A DNA stretch of 38,174 bases from a virus. The stretch spans positions 1 through 38,174 of IMG/VR virus record IMGVR_UViG_3300004463_000099. One strand, written 5' to 3'. Positions 6,646 through 12,358 of this stretch are shown piece by piece; position 1 is the first letter of the stretch, and every line of letters begins with the position of its first letter. The position numbers and the translations under genes were made by a program. The notes beneath the pieces were generated by a model, which was not told the DNA's origin, made no database searches, and worked only from the letters and a program-made list of their open reading frames with translations.

Positions 6646-7319
6646 CAAATCACCTCCACTGGTGGGAACTTGATGATATAGCCGCCACGAATAGGAACGA
6701 TACTAGCTTGTGAAATGGATTCGATAGTCCAACCATAATTGTTATCAGTGAACTTTGAAGGAACTCCAATTAGATCATAGTACTCAGCAACAGATACTGA
6801 ATCGTACATATCTGCATGTTCTGTAAGAGCCGTTAATACATGAGCCGCATCATAACGTTCTGTAATAGTATATTCTTCTACATCAAATCTAGCAGAAGGT
6901 CTAGCGATTTTACGTTCTTCTCTTTCCGAACGCTGATTACTACTAGCATATCTGGATGTGTAATTAGTATTAGGTCTATAGCCTGAATGGTTGTTAGGAT
7001 ATACCGAACGCCCTCTATTGGGATTCTTCTCACCATACATAACCATATTAATACCGGAAGTCACAGCATCGACTATGATATTCTTAATAGCCGGTTTCAC
7101 AATTTCTTCATTAACATAAGCCCCAATGCTTGGTAATCCTTCAGGTCCCAAAACGCCTGTAACAAGTCTACTGATAAGACTGCGTTTAACTTTAGTAGGT
7201 TGAGTATTAACTAACTTCTCCAACTTCTTCTTTTCTGTCGGAGCCTGTTTAACCTCTTCCTCATGCTTCTGAACCCTCATATTATCCTTAGCTTCTATCT
7301 CGTTGTATTTCTTAACCAT
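6645..7319 (-). CDS. conserved phage protein of the DUF6353 neighbourhood
   Basis: 224 residues. A basic helical N-terminus leads to a helix region (YVNEEIVKPAIKNIIVDAVTSGINMVMYG, about 67-95), a low-complexity Asn/Arg/Ser/Tyr linker (about 98-130) and a C-terminal domain with SVSVAEYYDLIGV, NNYGW and IIKFPPVEVI. From memory, this arrangement (YYDL[IV]GV ... YGW ... IKLP) recurs in Firmicute phages close to DUF6353 proteins. It could be amphipathic and membrane-associated. No function is established. Confidence 0.75.
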   Translation of the reverse strand: MVKKYNEIEAKDNMRVQKHEEEVKQAPTEKKKLEKLVNTQPTKVKRSLISRLVTGVLGPEGLPSIGAYVNEEIVKPAIKNIIVDAVTSGINMVMYGEKNPNRGRSVYPNNHSGYRPNTNYTSRYASSNQRSEREERKIARPSARFDVEEYTITERYDAAHVLTALTEHADMYDSVSVAEYYDLIGVPSKFTDNNYGWTIESISQASIVPIRGGYIIKFPPVEVI

Positions 7320-7344
7320 TTTACAATCATCCTCCCCAATTTTG

Positions 7345-7581
7345 TTAAGCTGTTCTTTCTACATCTAATTCCATGTATATTTCACCACTAGCCATTGTTC
7401 CAATAAATCTATATTTTTTTAAGAAATTATAATGACCATCTTCTACGTAAATCTTACCATTGAATCTTTCAATCTCTGACAATATATCAACTATATCTGG
7501 ATCTTTAGTACTACTTATACGAATTCGAATAGCACCTGGTAATATAGTGTAATCGTAAGTGTCCAACTTAGCCAATCCCAT
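7345..7581 (-). CDS. 78-residue hypothetical protein
   Basis: Strong ribosome site (AAAGGAGGTATAAAT-ATG). The protein alternates beta strands (YTILPGAIRIRISS, GKIYVEDGHYNFL, GEIYMELDVE), suggesting a small beta-rich fold. It lies between a terminator and the 6645-7319 gene and probably heads that operon. No family recognised. Confidence 0.65.
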   Translation of the reverse strand: MGLAKLDTYDYTILPGAIRIRISSTKDPDIVDILSEIERFNGKIYVEDGHYNFLKKYRFIGTMASGEIYMELDVERTA

Positions 7582-7601
7582 ATTTATACCTCCTTTCTAA
7601 A

Positions 7602-7631
7602 GAAAAAAAGAAGAGAGTTAGTTAAACTCCC
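7602..7631 (-). terminator. Rho-independent terminator
   Basis: GAGTT and AACTC pair around a 5-nt loop, followed by CTCTTCTTTTTTTC. The stop codon of 7622-8083 lies inside the hairpin, so it ends that transcript. Confidence 0.65.
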
Positions 7632-8083
7632 CTGAACAATTTCGTCGCGATACTGAACGCCTTTGATGTGATTATATCAGTCTTCTCATGTTTAAGAACC
7701 ATGATTACTGAGGAAATACCTACTACTCCTGATATAACAGCCGCCGCGTTAGATTCCTTAGATCTCACCTCAGATAGTTGACTTCGTACTTTAGTCAAGT
7801 CCTCAAGTTTACGCACCTTCGCTTCATATTCCTCATCGATTTGAACAGTAGCTATTATTTTAGCCAGTTCTTCAATTTGTTTATCAAGCTCGACAACTGC
7901 ATCACTTAAAACCTTGTCTTCCTTTCCTTTTGTCAAGTTTCCTCGGAGCTCTGTTAAATCCTTAAGCTTCCTGATTGTTACTTCATATTTCGTATCTTTC
8001 CCAATACCCTCCAATTCTTTACTGAGTTCCCCTATTTGTGCATCTAATGCTTCAATATTTTGCCGTAGTTGTTTGTTGAACAT
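7622..8083 (-). CDS. coiled-coil protein with internal repeat and C-terminal membrane helix
   Basis: 153 residues from ATG at 8083; a TTG two codons upstream is an alternative start (AGGAG lies 4 nt before TTG, 10 nt before ATG). Two similar blocks of about 45 residues follow each other: LDAQIGELSKEL ... YEVTIRKLKDLTELRGNL and LDKQIEELAKII ... YEAKVRKLEDLTKVRSQL. Both are heptad-like coiled coils. The C-terminus has a hydrophobic segment (AAAVISGVVGISSVIMVLKHEK) and the ending ITSKAFSIATKL, which I recall from small phage membrane proteins. A promoter-like repeat lies 20 nt upstream. Confidence 0.75.
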   Translation of the reverse strand: MFNKQLRQNIEALDAQIGELSKELEGIGKDTKYEVTIRKLKDLTELRGNLTKGKEDKVLSDAVVELDKQIEELAKIIATVQIDEEYEAKVRKLEDLTKVRSQLSEVRSKESNAAAVISGVVGISSVIMVLKHEKTDIITSKAFSIATKLFRGV

Positions 8084-8105
8084 CTGCAACCGTCTCCTCT
8101 CGTTT

Positions 8106-8131
8106 CATTATAGGATGTGTTTTTATTTCGA
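8106..8131 (-). promoter_or_regulatory. promoter-like repeat, copy 2
   Basis: Perfect TATAAT with upstream AAAAACA and TCG. It overlaps the stop codon of the preceding gene and lies 24 nt upstream of the 8083 start codon. Confidence 0.65.
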
Positions 8132-8365
8132 CTCTAATCCCATATACAAATGTAATAAGCTAGCAACTGTGCCTAACGAAATTGTCCACTCTTCAAGAGC
8201 TTCATAAGCTACGAAAGTTGAAATGACGTTCCCCTCGTCATCAAACTGTGGATTCATAGGTTCAATATAACGGAACCCATTTTCATTAGCCATAACTACC
8301 AACATTGTCTTTCTCTCTGGTGCAAAGTGTAATAATTCCCCTGGTTGTACTACTATCGTTTTCAT
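8123..8365 (-). CDS. 80-residue hypothetical protein
   Basis: A GGGGGAAAATATTAA ribosome site precedes ATG. The product begins MKTIVVQPGELLHFAPERKT, is beta-rich and soluble, and ends in a hydrophobic helix (LGTVASLLHLYMGL) too polar for a clear span. No promoter-like repeat lies directly upstream, so it may depend on read-through of the terminator at 8395. No family recognised. Confidence 0.65.
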   Translation of the reverse strand: MKTIVVQPGELLHFAPERKTMLVVMANENGFRYIEPMNPQFDDEGNVISTFVAYEALEEWTISLGTVASLLHLYMGLESK

Positions 8366-8394
8366 TTAATATTTTCCCCCGTTTTATATAATAG

Positions 8395-8427
8395 AAAAAA
8401 AAGAAAGAGAGTGTTATCCAAACTCCC
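8395..8427 (-). terminator. Rho-independent terminator
   Basis: An imperfect GAGTTT...AACACTC hairpin followed by TCTTTCTTTTTTTTC, directly after the stop of the 8429-8662 gene. Confidence 0.6.
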
Positions 8428-8428
8428 C

Positions 8429-8662
8429 TCAATCTTTCATGTAAATCACATTAGTTCCGCCTTTTTCAACACCATGTTTGAATCCTACCAAATATGCTAT
8501 ACCCCCAACTACTAACGGCGCTGCTATTAATACGGCTGTTGGAATCTTGGTAGTTTTCTCCTCCAAGTCAATCTCCGTTTTAATCTCAGGTCCTTCATCG
8601 TTATTAGCTTTCTTTTTATTCCCAAACAATTTTGGCATTTTCAATTCTATCGTGTGTTTCAT
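8429..8662 (-). CDS. small single-span membrane protein
   Basis: 77 residues, AAGGGG ribosome site 8 nt before ATG. The first 40 residues are charged (KKKANNDEGPEIKTEIDLEEKT), residues 42-61 form a span (TAVLIAAPLVVGGIAYLVGF), and a short tail KHGVEKGGTNVIYMKD follows. It has its own promoter-like repeat (8691) and terminator (8395), making a one-gene unit. The glycine-spaced tail after the span is shared with 9441-9677. Function unknown. Confidence 0.7.
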   Translation of the reverse strand: MKHTIELKMPKLFGNKKKANNDEGPEIKTEIDLEEKTTKIPTAVLIAAPLVVGGIAYLVGFKHGVEKGGTNVIYMKD

Positions 8663-8690
8663 AAATTCATCCCCTTATATGTAATTTCCT

Positions 8691-8716
8691 CATTATAGGG
8701 TGTGTTTTTACTACGA
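8691..8716 (-). promoter_or_regulatory. promoter-like repeat, copy 3
   Basis: TATAAT with conserved AAAAACA and TCG blocks, 30 nt upstream of the 8662 start codon and 9 nt beyond the preceding terminator. Confidence 0.7.
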
Positions 8717-8724
8717 AGCAAAAC

Positions 8725-8752
8725 AAAAAAGAGAGTGATGAAACTCCCTCAA
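8725..8752 (-). terminator. Rho-independent terminator
   Basis: GAGTTTCATCACTC folds as a short hairpin inside GAGGGAG...CTCTC and is followed by TTTTTTG. It lies between the stop of 8763-9044 and the next promoter-like repeat. Confidence 0.65.
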
Positions 8753-8762
8753 TCAATCTAGA

Positions 8763-9044
8763 CTACTCCGTTACTTCCTTTTTGTCTAAATCATTAAGAA
8801 TTTCATCTACCTCTTTATTCTTCTTTGTAAATAATCCTCCAGATCCTTTCTTTTTACCGCCAATAACATCATCCAATTTAATGTTCTTGATACCATCGAA
8901 TCCATCTTCAAAGCCTACATTTATAGCTTTCGCTGCTGTTTTTAAAGCAATAGCTTTAACGCCTTCCACTACAATAGCTTTTCCAAATTTCAATCCGACT
9001 TTACCAAAACCTTTTAATTGTTCTTTATCAATGTTAATGTTCAT
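8763..9044 (-). CDS. 93-residue amphipathic helical protein
   Basis: Start fixed at ATG 9044: AAAGGAG lies 9 nt upstream, while a longer frame would run through the promoter-like repeat at 9090. Residues 8-47 form a Gly/Ala/Val-rich amphipathic region (FGKVGLKFGKAIVVEGVKAI), then a glycine/lysine patch (GGKKKGSGGLFTKKNK) and an acidic end. There is no clear membrane span, though the amphipathic half could lie on a membrane. Ends in a terminator. No family recognised. Confidence 0.65.
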   Translation of the reverse strand: MNINIDKEQLKGFGKVGLKFGKAIVVEGVKAIALKTAAKAINVGFEDGFDGIKNIKLDDVIGGKKKGSGGLFTKKNKEVDEILNDLDKKEVTE

Positions 9045-9234
9045 ATATATCGTCTCCTTTAGAATTATAATTTTCTTCATTGTCCCTCTCATTATAGTCT
9101 GTGTTTTTCTTGCGATTTTCATCGACTGTTTCTATACCGACTATAACCATATTACCGTTTTCATCTTTTGTTACAGTTATTCGAGAAGCTATACATTCTT
9201 TCTTATCGAATCTCATGTCCCAAAACAAACCCAT
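9034..9234 (-). CDS. 66-residue hypothetical protein containing a promoter within its gene
   Basis: Strong ribosome site (GGGAGGGGAGAAAC-ATG). The first 37 residues look folded (MGLFWDMRFDKKECIAS, then RITVTKDENGNMVIVGIETV, a beta hairpin). The remaining 29 are polar and low complexity, and they are encoded by the promoter-like repeat at 9090-9115 and the next gene's ribosome site. The 3' end overlaps the next gene by 11 nt. The tail may be a by-product of the DNA signal rather than selected protein sequence. Confidence 0.6.
   Translation of the reverse strand: MGLFWDMRFDKKECIASRITVTKDENGNMVIVGIETVDENRKKNTDYNERDNEENYNSKGDDIYEH
9090..9115 (-). promoter_or_regulatory. promoter-like repeat, copy 4 (inside a CDS)
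   Basis: TATAAT with AAAAACA and TCG blocks, 47 nt upstream of the 9044 start codon. It lies wholly within the 3' part of the 9034-9234 gene. Confidence 0.65.
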
Positions 9235-9263
9235 GTTTCTCCCCTCCCGATTGTATAAGGACG

Positions 9264-9428
9264 TTAATCGTCTATATCTGTAACTGTGTAATCGAATATG
9301 TCTATAACATTATCCATATCCTTAACTTTAAATAATGGTTCAATCTCACTACCTTTATACACCATATAGATACCAAGCCCTATGGTTACATAACCAGCAG
9401 TTTGTAATAACTTTTTCTTAACGTCCAA
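9264..9428 (-). CDS. 54-residue membrane protein with TTG start
   Basis: No ATG opens this frame, but TTG at 9428 follows GAGGTGATATCT at ideal spacing, 13 nt after the preceding stop. The product reads MDVKKKLLQTAGYVTIGLGI at its start: a basic N-terminus, one span (residues about 8-24) and an acidic soluble tail (DMDNVIDIFDYTVTDIDD). It explains the gap between its neighbours. Function unknown. Confidence 0.65.
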   Translation of the reverse strand: MDVKKKLLQTAGYVTIGLGIYMVYKGSEIEPLFKVKDMDNVIDIFDYTVTDIDD

Positions 9429-9440
9429 AGATATCACCTC

Positions 9441-9677
9441 TTAGCTCTCAATGCTTTTACGAACTTGTTTGACCATCGACGCGATTTCCGATACACCTTT
9501 CGAATACCCTTCACTAAGTCCTTGCGCATATCCTAATTGAGCCCCCTTCGCACGTCCTAATAAATATAAACTTGCTCCGATACCTAACGCTACTAGTACG
9601 CCTTTACTATTGTTAGCGTATTTTTGTAGTCTAGCTTTTACATCAGTTTCAACTTGGTTGATAGTTTCGTTTTCCAT
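9441..9677 (-). CDS. small single-span membrane protein with glycine-spaced tail
   Basis: Start set at ATG 9677, which follows AAAGGAGGTGATAAC, nearly the full anti-Shine-Dalgarno match. Residues 26-41 are hydrophobic (GVLVALGIGASLYLLG), followed by RAKGAQLGYAQGLSEGYSKG, where glycines recur every three to four residues. This resembles the tail of the 8429-8662 product. The nearest promoter-like repeat (9796) is separated from it by a terminator. Heads a probable three-gene unit with 9264 and 9034. Confidence 0.7.
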   Translation of the reverse strand: MENETINQVETDVKARLQKYANNSKGVLVALGIGASLYLLGRAKGAQLGYAQGLSEGYSKGVSEIASMVKQVRKSIES

Positions 9678-9702
9678 GTTATCACCTCCTTTCAAGTTTA
9701 CG

Positions 9703-9736
9703 AAAAAAAAAAGAGCACGAACTATTTTTAGTTAGT
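9703..9736 (-). terminator. Rho-independent terminator
   Basis: GAACTA and TAGTTC pair around an 8-nt loop; GTGCTC and a run of ten T follow. It lies before the 9441-9677 gene and after the promoter-like repeat at 9796 with no gene in between. Confidence 0.65.
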
Positions 9737-9790
9737 TCATAAACTGTTTATCACCCCCACCCTACTCGTCCTCTAATGGTGATTCATCTG
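9703..9790 (-). ncRNA. candidate small RNA B (or terminator-containing leader)
   Basis: A promoter-like repeat (9796) and a terminator (9703) enclose about 85 nt without a usable reading frame; ATGs here open frames of only two to four codons. ATCACC at 9750-9755 can pair with GGTGAT at 9778-9783. The unit could give a short stable RNA, or be an attenuated leader of 9441-9677. No homology to a known RNA family is claimed. Confidence 0.4.
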
Positions 9791-9795
9791 CTCTT

Positions 9796-9821
9796 CATTA
9801 TAACGTATGTTTTTCTTGCGA
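9796..9821 (-). promoter_or_regulatory. promoter-like repeat, copy 5
   Basis: TATAAT preceded by AAAAACA and TCG, 12 nt beyond the preceding terminator. The first gene downstream is more than 100 nt away, behind another terminator. Confidence 0.65.
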
Positions 9822-9832
9822 ATTCGAAGAAG

Positions 9833-9860
9833 AAAAAAGAGAGAAGGTGTTAACCCTCTC
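9833..9860 (-). terminator. Rho-independent terminator
   Basis: GAGAGGGTTAACACCTTCTC folds as a hairpin and is followed by TCTTTTTTC. It begins within the last codons of 9859-10065 and ends that one-gene unit. Confidence 0.65.
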
Positions 9861-10065
9861 AAACATTAGTAGCTCTATGTTCCATGAATTTACTGCATAC
9901 GTGGTAAATGAACTCTGGACTGAATATGTCTCTGTTAGTATTAGTCGTACACCATTCCTCATAATATTGAGTTCCGTGCGCTTTCACCCAAAGTGTATAT
10001 TCTTCCATATGTTCTTTATGTACCTCAGTAATTACATCAAATTGCTCATCTGTAATGTTGTTCAT
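9859..10065 (-). CDS. 68-residue soluble hypothetical protein
   Basis: Start at ATG 10065, chosen because AAGGGGGATGTTTAATT precedes it; the longer frame starts inside the promoter's -10. The product begins MNNITDEQFDVITEVHKEHM and contains WVKAHGTQYYEEW and a C-terminal helix with Cys. Soluble, acidic, unlike the membrane proteins around it. It has its own promoter-like repeat and terminator. Confidence 0.65.
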   Translation of the reverse strand: MNNITDEQFDVITEVHKEHMEEYTLWVKAHGTQYYEEWCTTNTNRDIFSPEFIYHVCSKFMEHRATNV

Positions 10066-10085
10066 AATTAAACATCCCCCTTTTA

Positions 10086-10119
10086 TCTTCTTCATTATGG
10101 GCTATGTTTTTATTACGAA
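10086..10119. repeat. 34-bp exact direct repeat, copy 1
   Basis: Identical to 11299-11332. It covers one whole promoter-like repeat and its flanks, whereas other copies share only the consensus positions. This suggests a recent duplication. Confidence 0.8.
10093..10118 (-). promoter_or_regulatory. promoter-like repeat, copy 6
   Basis: -10 is CATAAT; AAAAACA and TCG blocks conserved. 29 nt upstream of the 10065 start codon. Confidence 0.65.
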
Positions 10120-10123
10120 TAAC

Positions 10124-10152
10124 AAAAAAAAGAAGAGGATCAGTTATCCCCC
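10124..10152 (-). terminator. Rho-independent terminator
   Basis: GGGAT and ATCCT pair around AACTG, followed by CTTCTTTTTTTTG. Lies between 10156-10440 and the next promoter-like repeat. Confidence 0.6.
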
Positions 10153-10155
10153 AAG

Positions 10156-10440
10156 TTAAGCATTTTTAATCGCTTTCAAGTTGTTAATTATGTTATATAC
10201 AATGTTAAGTCCAATAACAGTCCCATATACGCCTAGTCCCGCTTTAGCACCACTTTTCACATCTCCTTGTGTAACCAAAGATTGTGCAAAAGCGACTCCT
10301 ATTGCGGATACGTACGTCATTGGGTGTTCCATTTGTACCTTAACGCTCTCAACAGTAATATCGCCAACTATTTTAGCTTTACTTTTGAATTTATTAGTCT
10401 TCTTCTTTTTCCCCATGTCAGTCGTGTTTGTATTCTCCAT
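10156..10440 (-). CDS. 94-residue membrane protein
   Basis: Start at ATG 10440 behind GGAGGGAGATGTTTATA; the earlier ATG lies in the promoter's -10. A basic, Lys-rich N-terminus (MGKKKKTNKFKSKAK) precedes two moderately hydrophobic segments at about residues 40-55 (MTYVSAIGVAFAQSLV) and 66-88 (AGLGVYGTVIGLNIVYNIINNL). Probably one or two membrane helices with a positive cytoplasmic end. Own promoter-like repeat and terminator. Function unknown. Confidence 0.7.
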   Translation of the reverse strand: MENTNTTDMGKKKKTNKFKSKAKIVGDITVESVKVQMEHPMTYVSAIGVAFAQSLVTQGDVKSGAKAGLGVYGTVIGLNIVYNIINNLKAIKNA

Positions 10441-10464
10441 TATAAACATCTCCCTCCATTTGTT

Positions 10465-10490
10465 CATAATAGAGCGTGTTTTTCTTGCGA
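10465..10490 (-). promoter_or_regulatory. promoter-like repeat, copy 7
   Basis: -10 is TATTAT; AAAAACA and TCG blocks conserved. Abuts the T-run of the preceding terminator and lies 26 nt before the 10440 start codon. Confidence 0.65.
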
Positions 10491-10516
10491 GAAAAAAGAG
10501 AGAGCTTGTTTAGCTC
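10491..10516 (-). terminator. Rho-independent terminator
   Basis: GAGCT and AGCTC pair around AAACA, followed by TCTCTTTTTTC. Ends the 10525-10758 unit. Confidence 0.7.
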
Positions 10517-10524
10517 CCAGAAGT

Positions 10525-10758
10525 TTATTCGCCTTTATTGATTTTAATAGATCTAACTACAATCACTCCGATCACTACTCCTGCCGCCGCTGAACAATAC
10601 CCAGCTCCAAAACCTCTAAACCATTCTTTAAATAATTGTTTATCGTGTTCGAACTCGATCTTGTTAAACGTCGTTACTGCATCATGATCTCCAAATTTCA
10701 TAGCTTCCTCTCTTTTAACATCAAGTGTTGGCTCTTTAACTTCTTTCTTCTTAAACAT
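10525..10758 (-). CDS. 77-residue membrane protein
   Basis: Start at ATG 10758, 8 nt after AGGAG; another ATG two codons upstream lies too close to the ribosome site. The first 45 residues are charged (MFKKKEVKEPTLDVKREEAM). A C-terminal span follows (about residues 50-70, GAGYCSAAAGVVIGVIVV) with a basic tail RSIKINKGE. The arrangement suggests a tail-anchored protein. Own promoter-like repeat and terminator. Function unknown. Confidence 0.7.
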   Translation of the reverse strand: MFKKKEVKEPTLDVKREEAMKFGDHDAVTTFNKIEFEHDKQLFKEWFRGFGAGYCSAAAGVVIGVIVVRSIKINKGE

Positions 10759-10779
10759 ATACATCTCTCCTCTCATTTT

Positions 10780-10805
10780 CATTATAGTATTTGTTTTTAT
10801 TTCGA
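10780..10805 (-). promoter_or_regulatory. promoter-like repeat, copy 8
   Basis: Perfect TATAAT, AAAAACA and TCG. It overlaps the stop codon of 10797-10991 and lies 23 nt before the 10758 start codon. Confidence 0.65.
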
Positions 10806-10991
10806 AGCCATAGTTCCCAATGTTAAAATACGAACGTGATCCTCAACAGCTTTAAACTCTTTATTAGCAAAATGGGTTGCTCGACAATTGGGACATCTAC
10901 TTTTCAACACCTCGTTTCTACCACCTTTAATCAAATGAATATAAGCCGCCAATTTTGTTTCACACTTACAATCTACAGTATAACTTTGCAT
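10797..10991 (-). CDS. 64-residue zinc-ribbon-like protein
   Basis: Ribosome site AAAGGGAGAGATTATT before ATG. Cysteines form two pairs: CKC near residues 8-10 and CPNC near residues 33-36, spaced as in a zinc ribbon or treble clef. Histidines at HLIKGG and ATHFANK could also bind metal. Such small ribbons bind nucleic acid or proteins, but the role here is unknown. Probably co-transcribed with 11007-11150. No terminator follows; the next promoter-like repeat overlaps its stop. Confidence 0.7.
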   Translation of the reverse strand: MQSYTVDCKCETKLAAYIHLIKGGRNEVLKSRCPNCRATHFANKEFKAVEDHVRILTLGTMASK

Positions 10992-11006
10992 AATAATCTC
11001 TCCCTT

Positions 11007-11150
11007 TTATCCTAATATTTGTATTTTCTTTAATGAAGTAACTGGAACTATAGCTTTATCATTATTTCGGTTAGACAACACAGCCATACCTCTATCGGTT
11101 ACTCGTTCCACGTACCAATACTGTCCGTCATATAATACATATTTATCCAT
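11007..11150 (-). CDS. 47-residue hypothetical protein
   Basis: Start at ATG 11150: AGGGGG lies about 7 nt upstream, while the longer frame begins in the terminator's T-run. The product (MDKYVLYDGQYWYVERVTDR) is a small all-beta-looking domain with KAIVPVTSLKKIQIL at the end, reminiscent of an SH3-like barrel. Expression would need read-through of the terminator at 11173 or an unseen promoter. Confidence 0.6.
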   Translation of the reverse strand: MDKYVLYDGQYWYVERVTDRGMAVLSNRNNDKAIVPVTSLKKIQILG

Positions 11151-11172
11151 AACCATCCCCCTAATGATTAAT

Positions 11173-11206
11173 AAAAAACAAAAAAAAGAAGAGAGGTGGC
11201 TCACCT
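11173..11206 (-). terminator. Rho-independent terminator
   Basis: AGGTG and CACCT pair around a 3-nt loop, followed by CTCTTCTTTTTTTTG. It closes a gene-free unit starting at the promoter-like repeat at 11306. Confidence 0.7.
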
Positions 11207-11300
11207 TGTAACCATTAAGTTGTTCCGTACCTCGATAGCCGTCGGCTAAACTTTCAAGGACAACACCTTTCTCAGACTATACCGGTCGCATATAGTCCTC
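11173..11300 (-). ncRNA. candidate small RNA A (or terminator-containing leader)
   Basis: About 125 nt between a promoter-like repeat and a strong terminator, with no reading frame beyond ten codons. Two further hairpins are visible: GACTATA (11275-11281) with TATAGTC (11291-11297), and the near-perfect palindrome TAGCCGTCGGCTA around 11236-11248. Three hairpins in so short a unit suggest a structured RNA. The alternatives are an attenuated leader of 11007-11150 or the remains of a lost gene. No known RNA family recognised. Confidence 0.45.
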
Positions 11301-11332
11301 TTCTTCATTATGGGCTATGTTTTTATTACGAA
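11299..11332. repeat. 34-bp exact direct repeat, copy 2
   Basis: Identical to 10086-10119. Here the repeated promoter leads into candidate small RNA A instead of a gene. Confidence 0.8.
11306..11331 (-). promoter_or_regulatory. promoter-like repeat, copy 9
   Basis: -10 is CATAAT with AAAAACA and TCG blocks; abuts the preceding terminator. No gene starts within 150 nt downstream. Confidence 0.65.
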
Positions 11333-11356
11333 AAAAAAGAAGGGTTGTGAAACCCC
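11331..11356 (-). terminator. Rho-independent terminator
   Basis: GGGTT and AACCC pair around TCAC, followed by TTCTTTTTTTTCG. Ends the 11365-11778 unit. Confidence 0.7.
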
Positions 11357-11364
11357 TGAATGGA

Positions 11365-11778
11365 TCAAATAGTTTTACGATAGCTTTCTAGCAATTCCCT
11401 AGCTAGTTCTTTAATATCTACCGCATTCTTCTTTTTTCCTTCAGAAGTCATCTCTACAACCTCTTCTTCCTTATTGAGTTCTTCACTCAACTCTTCAACC
11501 AATTTAAGTTTTTGTTTTCTACTCATAAATTTTTTAATTCCGAATATACCTAATCCGATTACGCAAGTCGCAATTCCACCGATAATCATACCATTTCTAC
11601 TAGTAATGTTTAGTCTATCTATTAACTGAGCTCTTTGAAATTCTTGTTCTAACGCCATTTCAAATGCTTCATTAAAAAGATCTCTAAACGCTTCTTCAGT
11701 AAATTTAATACCTTTTTCCTCAGCATTGATCTTTGCATAATCATTTAATCTATTCAAGAAATCATCTAATTTTTTCAT
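11365..11778 (-). CDS. single-span membrane protein, paralogue of 12359-12676
   Basis: 137 residues from ATG 11778, behind AAGGGGATGTTTAAT; an ATG three codons earlier touches the ribosome site. Residues about 1-60 are helical and charged (EEKGIKFTEEAFRDLFNEAF), then SRNGMIIGGIATCVIGLGIFGIKKF spans the membrane, and a long charged helical tail follows (KLKLVEELSEELNKEEEVVE). The EKGI.FTEEAF and RNG[MI][IV]IG blocks are shared with 12359-12676. One-gene unit. Function unknown. Confidence 0.75.
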   Translation of the reverse strand: MKKLDDFLNRLNDYAKINAEEKGIKFTEEAFRDLFNEAFEMALEQEFQRAQLIDRLNITSRNGMIIGGIATCVIGLGIFGIKKFMSRKQKLKLVEELSEELNKEEEVVEMTSEGKKKNAVDIKELARELLESYRKTI

Positions 11779-11801
11779 ATTAAACATCCCCTTTCATTTT
11801 C

Positions 11802-11827
11802 TATTATAGGACATGTTTATAATACGA
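11802..11827 (-). promoter_or_regulatory. promoter-like repeat, copy 10
   Basis: Perfect TATAAT; the upstream block reads TATAAACA instead of AAAAACA. Abuts the T-run of the preceding terminator; 25 nt before the 11778 start codon. Confidence 0.65.
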
Positions 11828-11852
11828 AAAAAAAAGAGAACCGAAGTTCTCT
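11827..11852 (-). terminator. Rho-independent terminator with UUCG loop
   Basis: AGAGAAC and GTTCTCT form a perfect 7-bp stem closed by TTCG, followed by nine T. The most canonical terminator in the window. Ends 11859-12278. Confidence 0.85.
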
Positions 11853-11858
11853 AAGATG

Positions 11859-12278
11859 TTAAGCTCTACCGATATTGATAATATCCTGTCCAATCTCTAA
11901 AGTGTGCTCTACCATGTTTAGTGCGTCTTCTCTATTGACTGCTCTAACGGTAACGTCACTTTTATCACCGTCTTCAGATTGTACAGTTACTTTATACAAA
12001 TATGTCGGTTGTTTAACGTCTTTCTTTTTGTTCTTGATTTTACCATAAATCGTGAATGCTAAAGCTGTTCCTATTACTCCAATTGCTGCTCCGGTTAATA
12101 AATGACCATTTTTAGTAGCTAACTCTCCTATTGCCATATCTCTTGCTGTGAACATCATGATAGTTTCTTTATTCGCATCATCTGTTTCGCCAACCTCATC
12201 CATTACAATAGCTCTCGCTAGTCTACCAAACTTTTTCGAATTATCATCCGCCAGTATTTGTAGTTTTCTTAATTCCAC
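11859..12278 (-). CDS. single-span membrane protein with soluble C-terminal domain
   Basis: 139 residues from a GTG at 12278, 9 nt after AAAGGAG; the ATG three codons upstream directly touches the ribosome site, as in the two neighbouring genes. The N-terminal half is helical (VELRKLQILADDNSKKFGRL), residues about 60-83 form the span (NGHLLTGAAIGVIGTALAFTIYGK), and a beta-rich domain follows (YLYKVTVQSEDGDKSDVTVR, then AVNREDALNMVEHTLE). Own promoter-like repeat and terminator. Function unknown. Confidence 0.7.
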   Translation of the reverse strand: MELRKLQILADDNSKKFGRLARAIVMDEVGETDDANKETIMMFTARDMAIGELATKNGHLLTGAAIGVIGTALAFTIYGKIKNKKKDVKQPTYLYKVTVQSEDGDKSDVTVRAVNREDALNMVEHTLEIGQDIINIGRA

Positions 12279-12303
12279 TTTAAACATCTCCTTTTATAGT
12301 TTT

Positions 12304-12329
12304 CATAATAGGATATGTTTATCTTACGA
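12304..12329 (-). promoter_or_regulatory. promoter-like repeat, copy 11
   Basis: -10 is TATTAT; upstream block GATAAACA and TCG. Abuts the preceding terminator; 27 nt before the 12278 start codon. Confidence 0.6.
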
Positions 12330-12353
12330 AAAAAAAGAAGGGTTGAATCCCTC
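12329..12353 (-). terminator. Rho-independent terminator
   Basis: GAGGG and CCCTTC pair around ATTCAA, followed by TTTTTTTTCG. Ends 12359-12676. Confidence 0.65.
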
Positions 12354-12358
12354 CTAAG

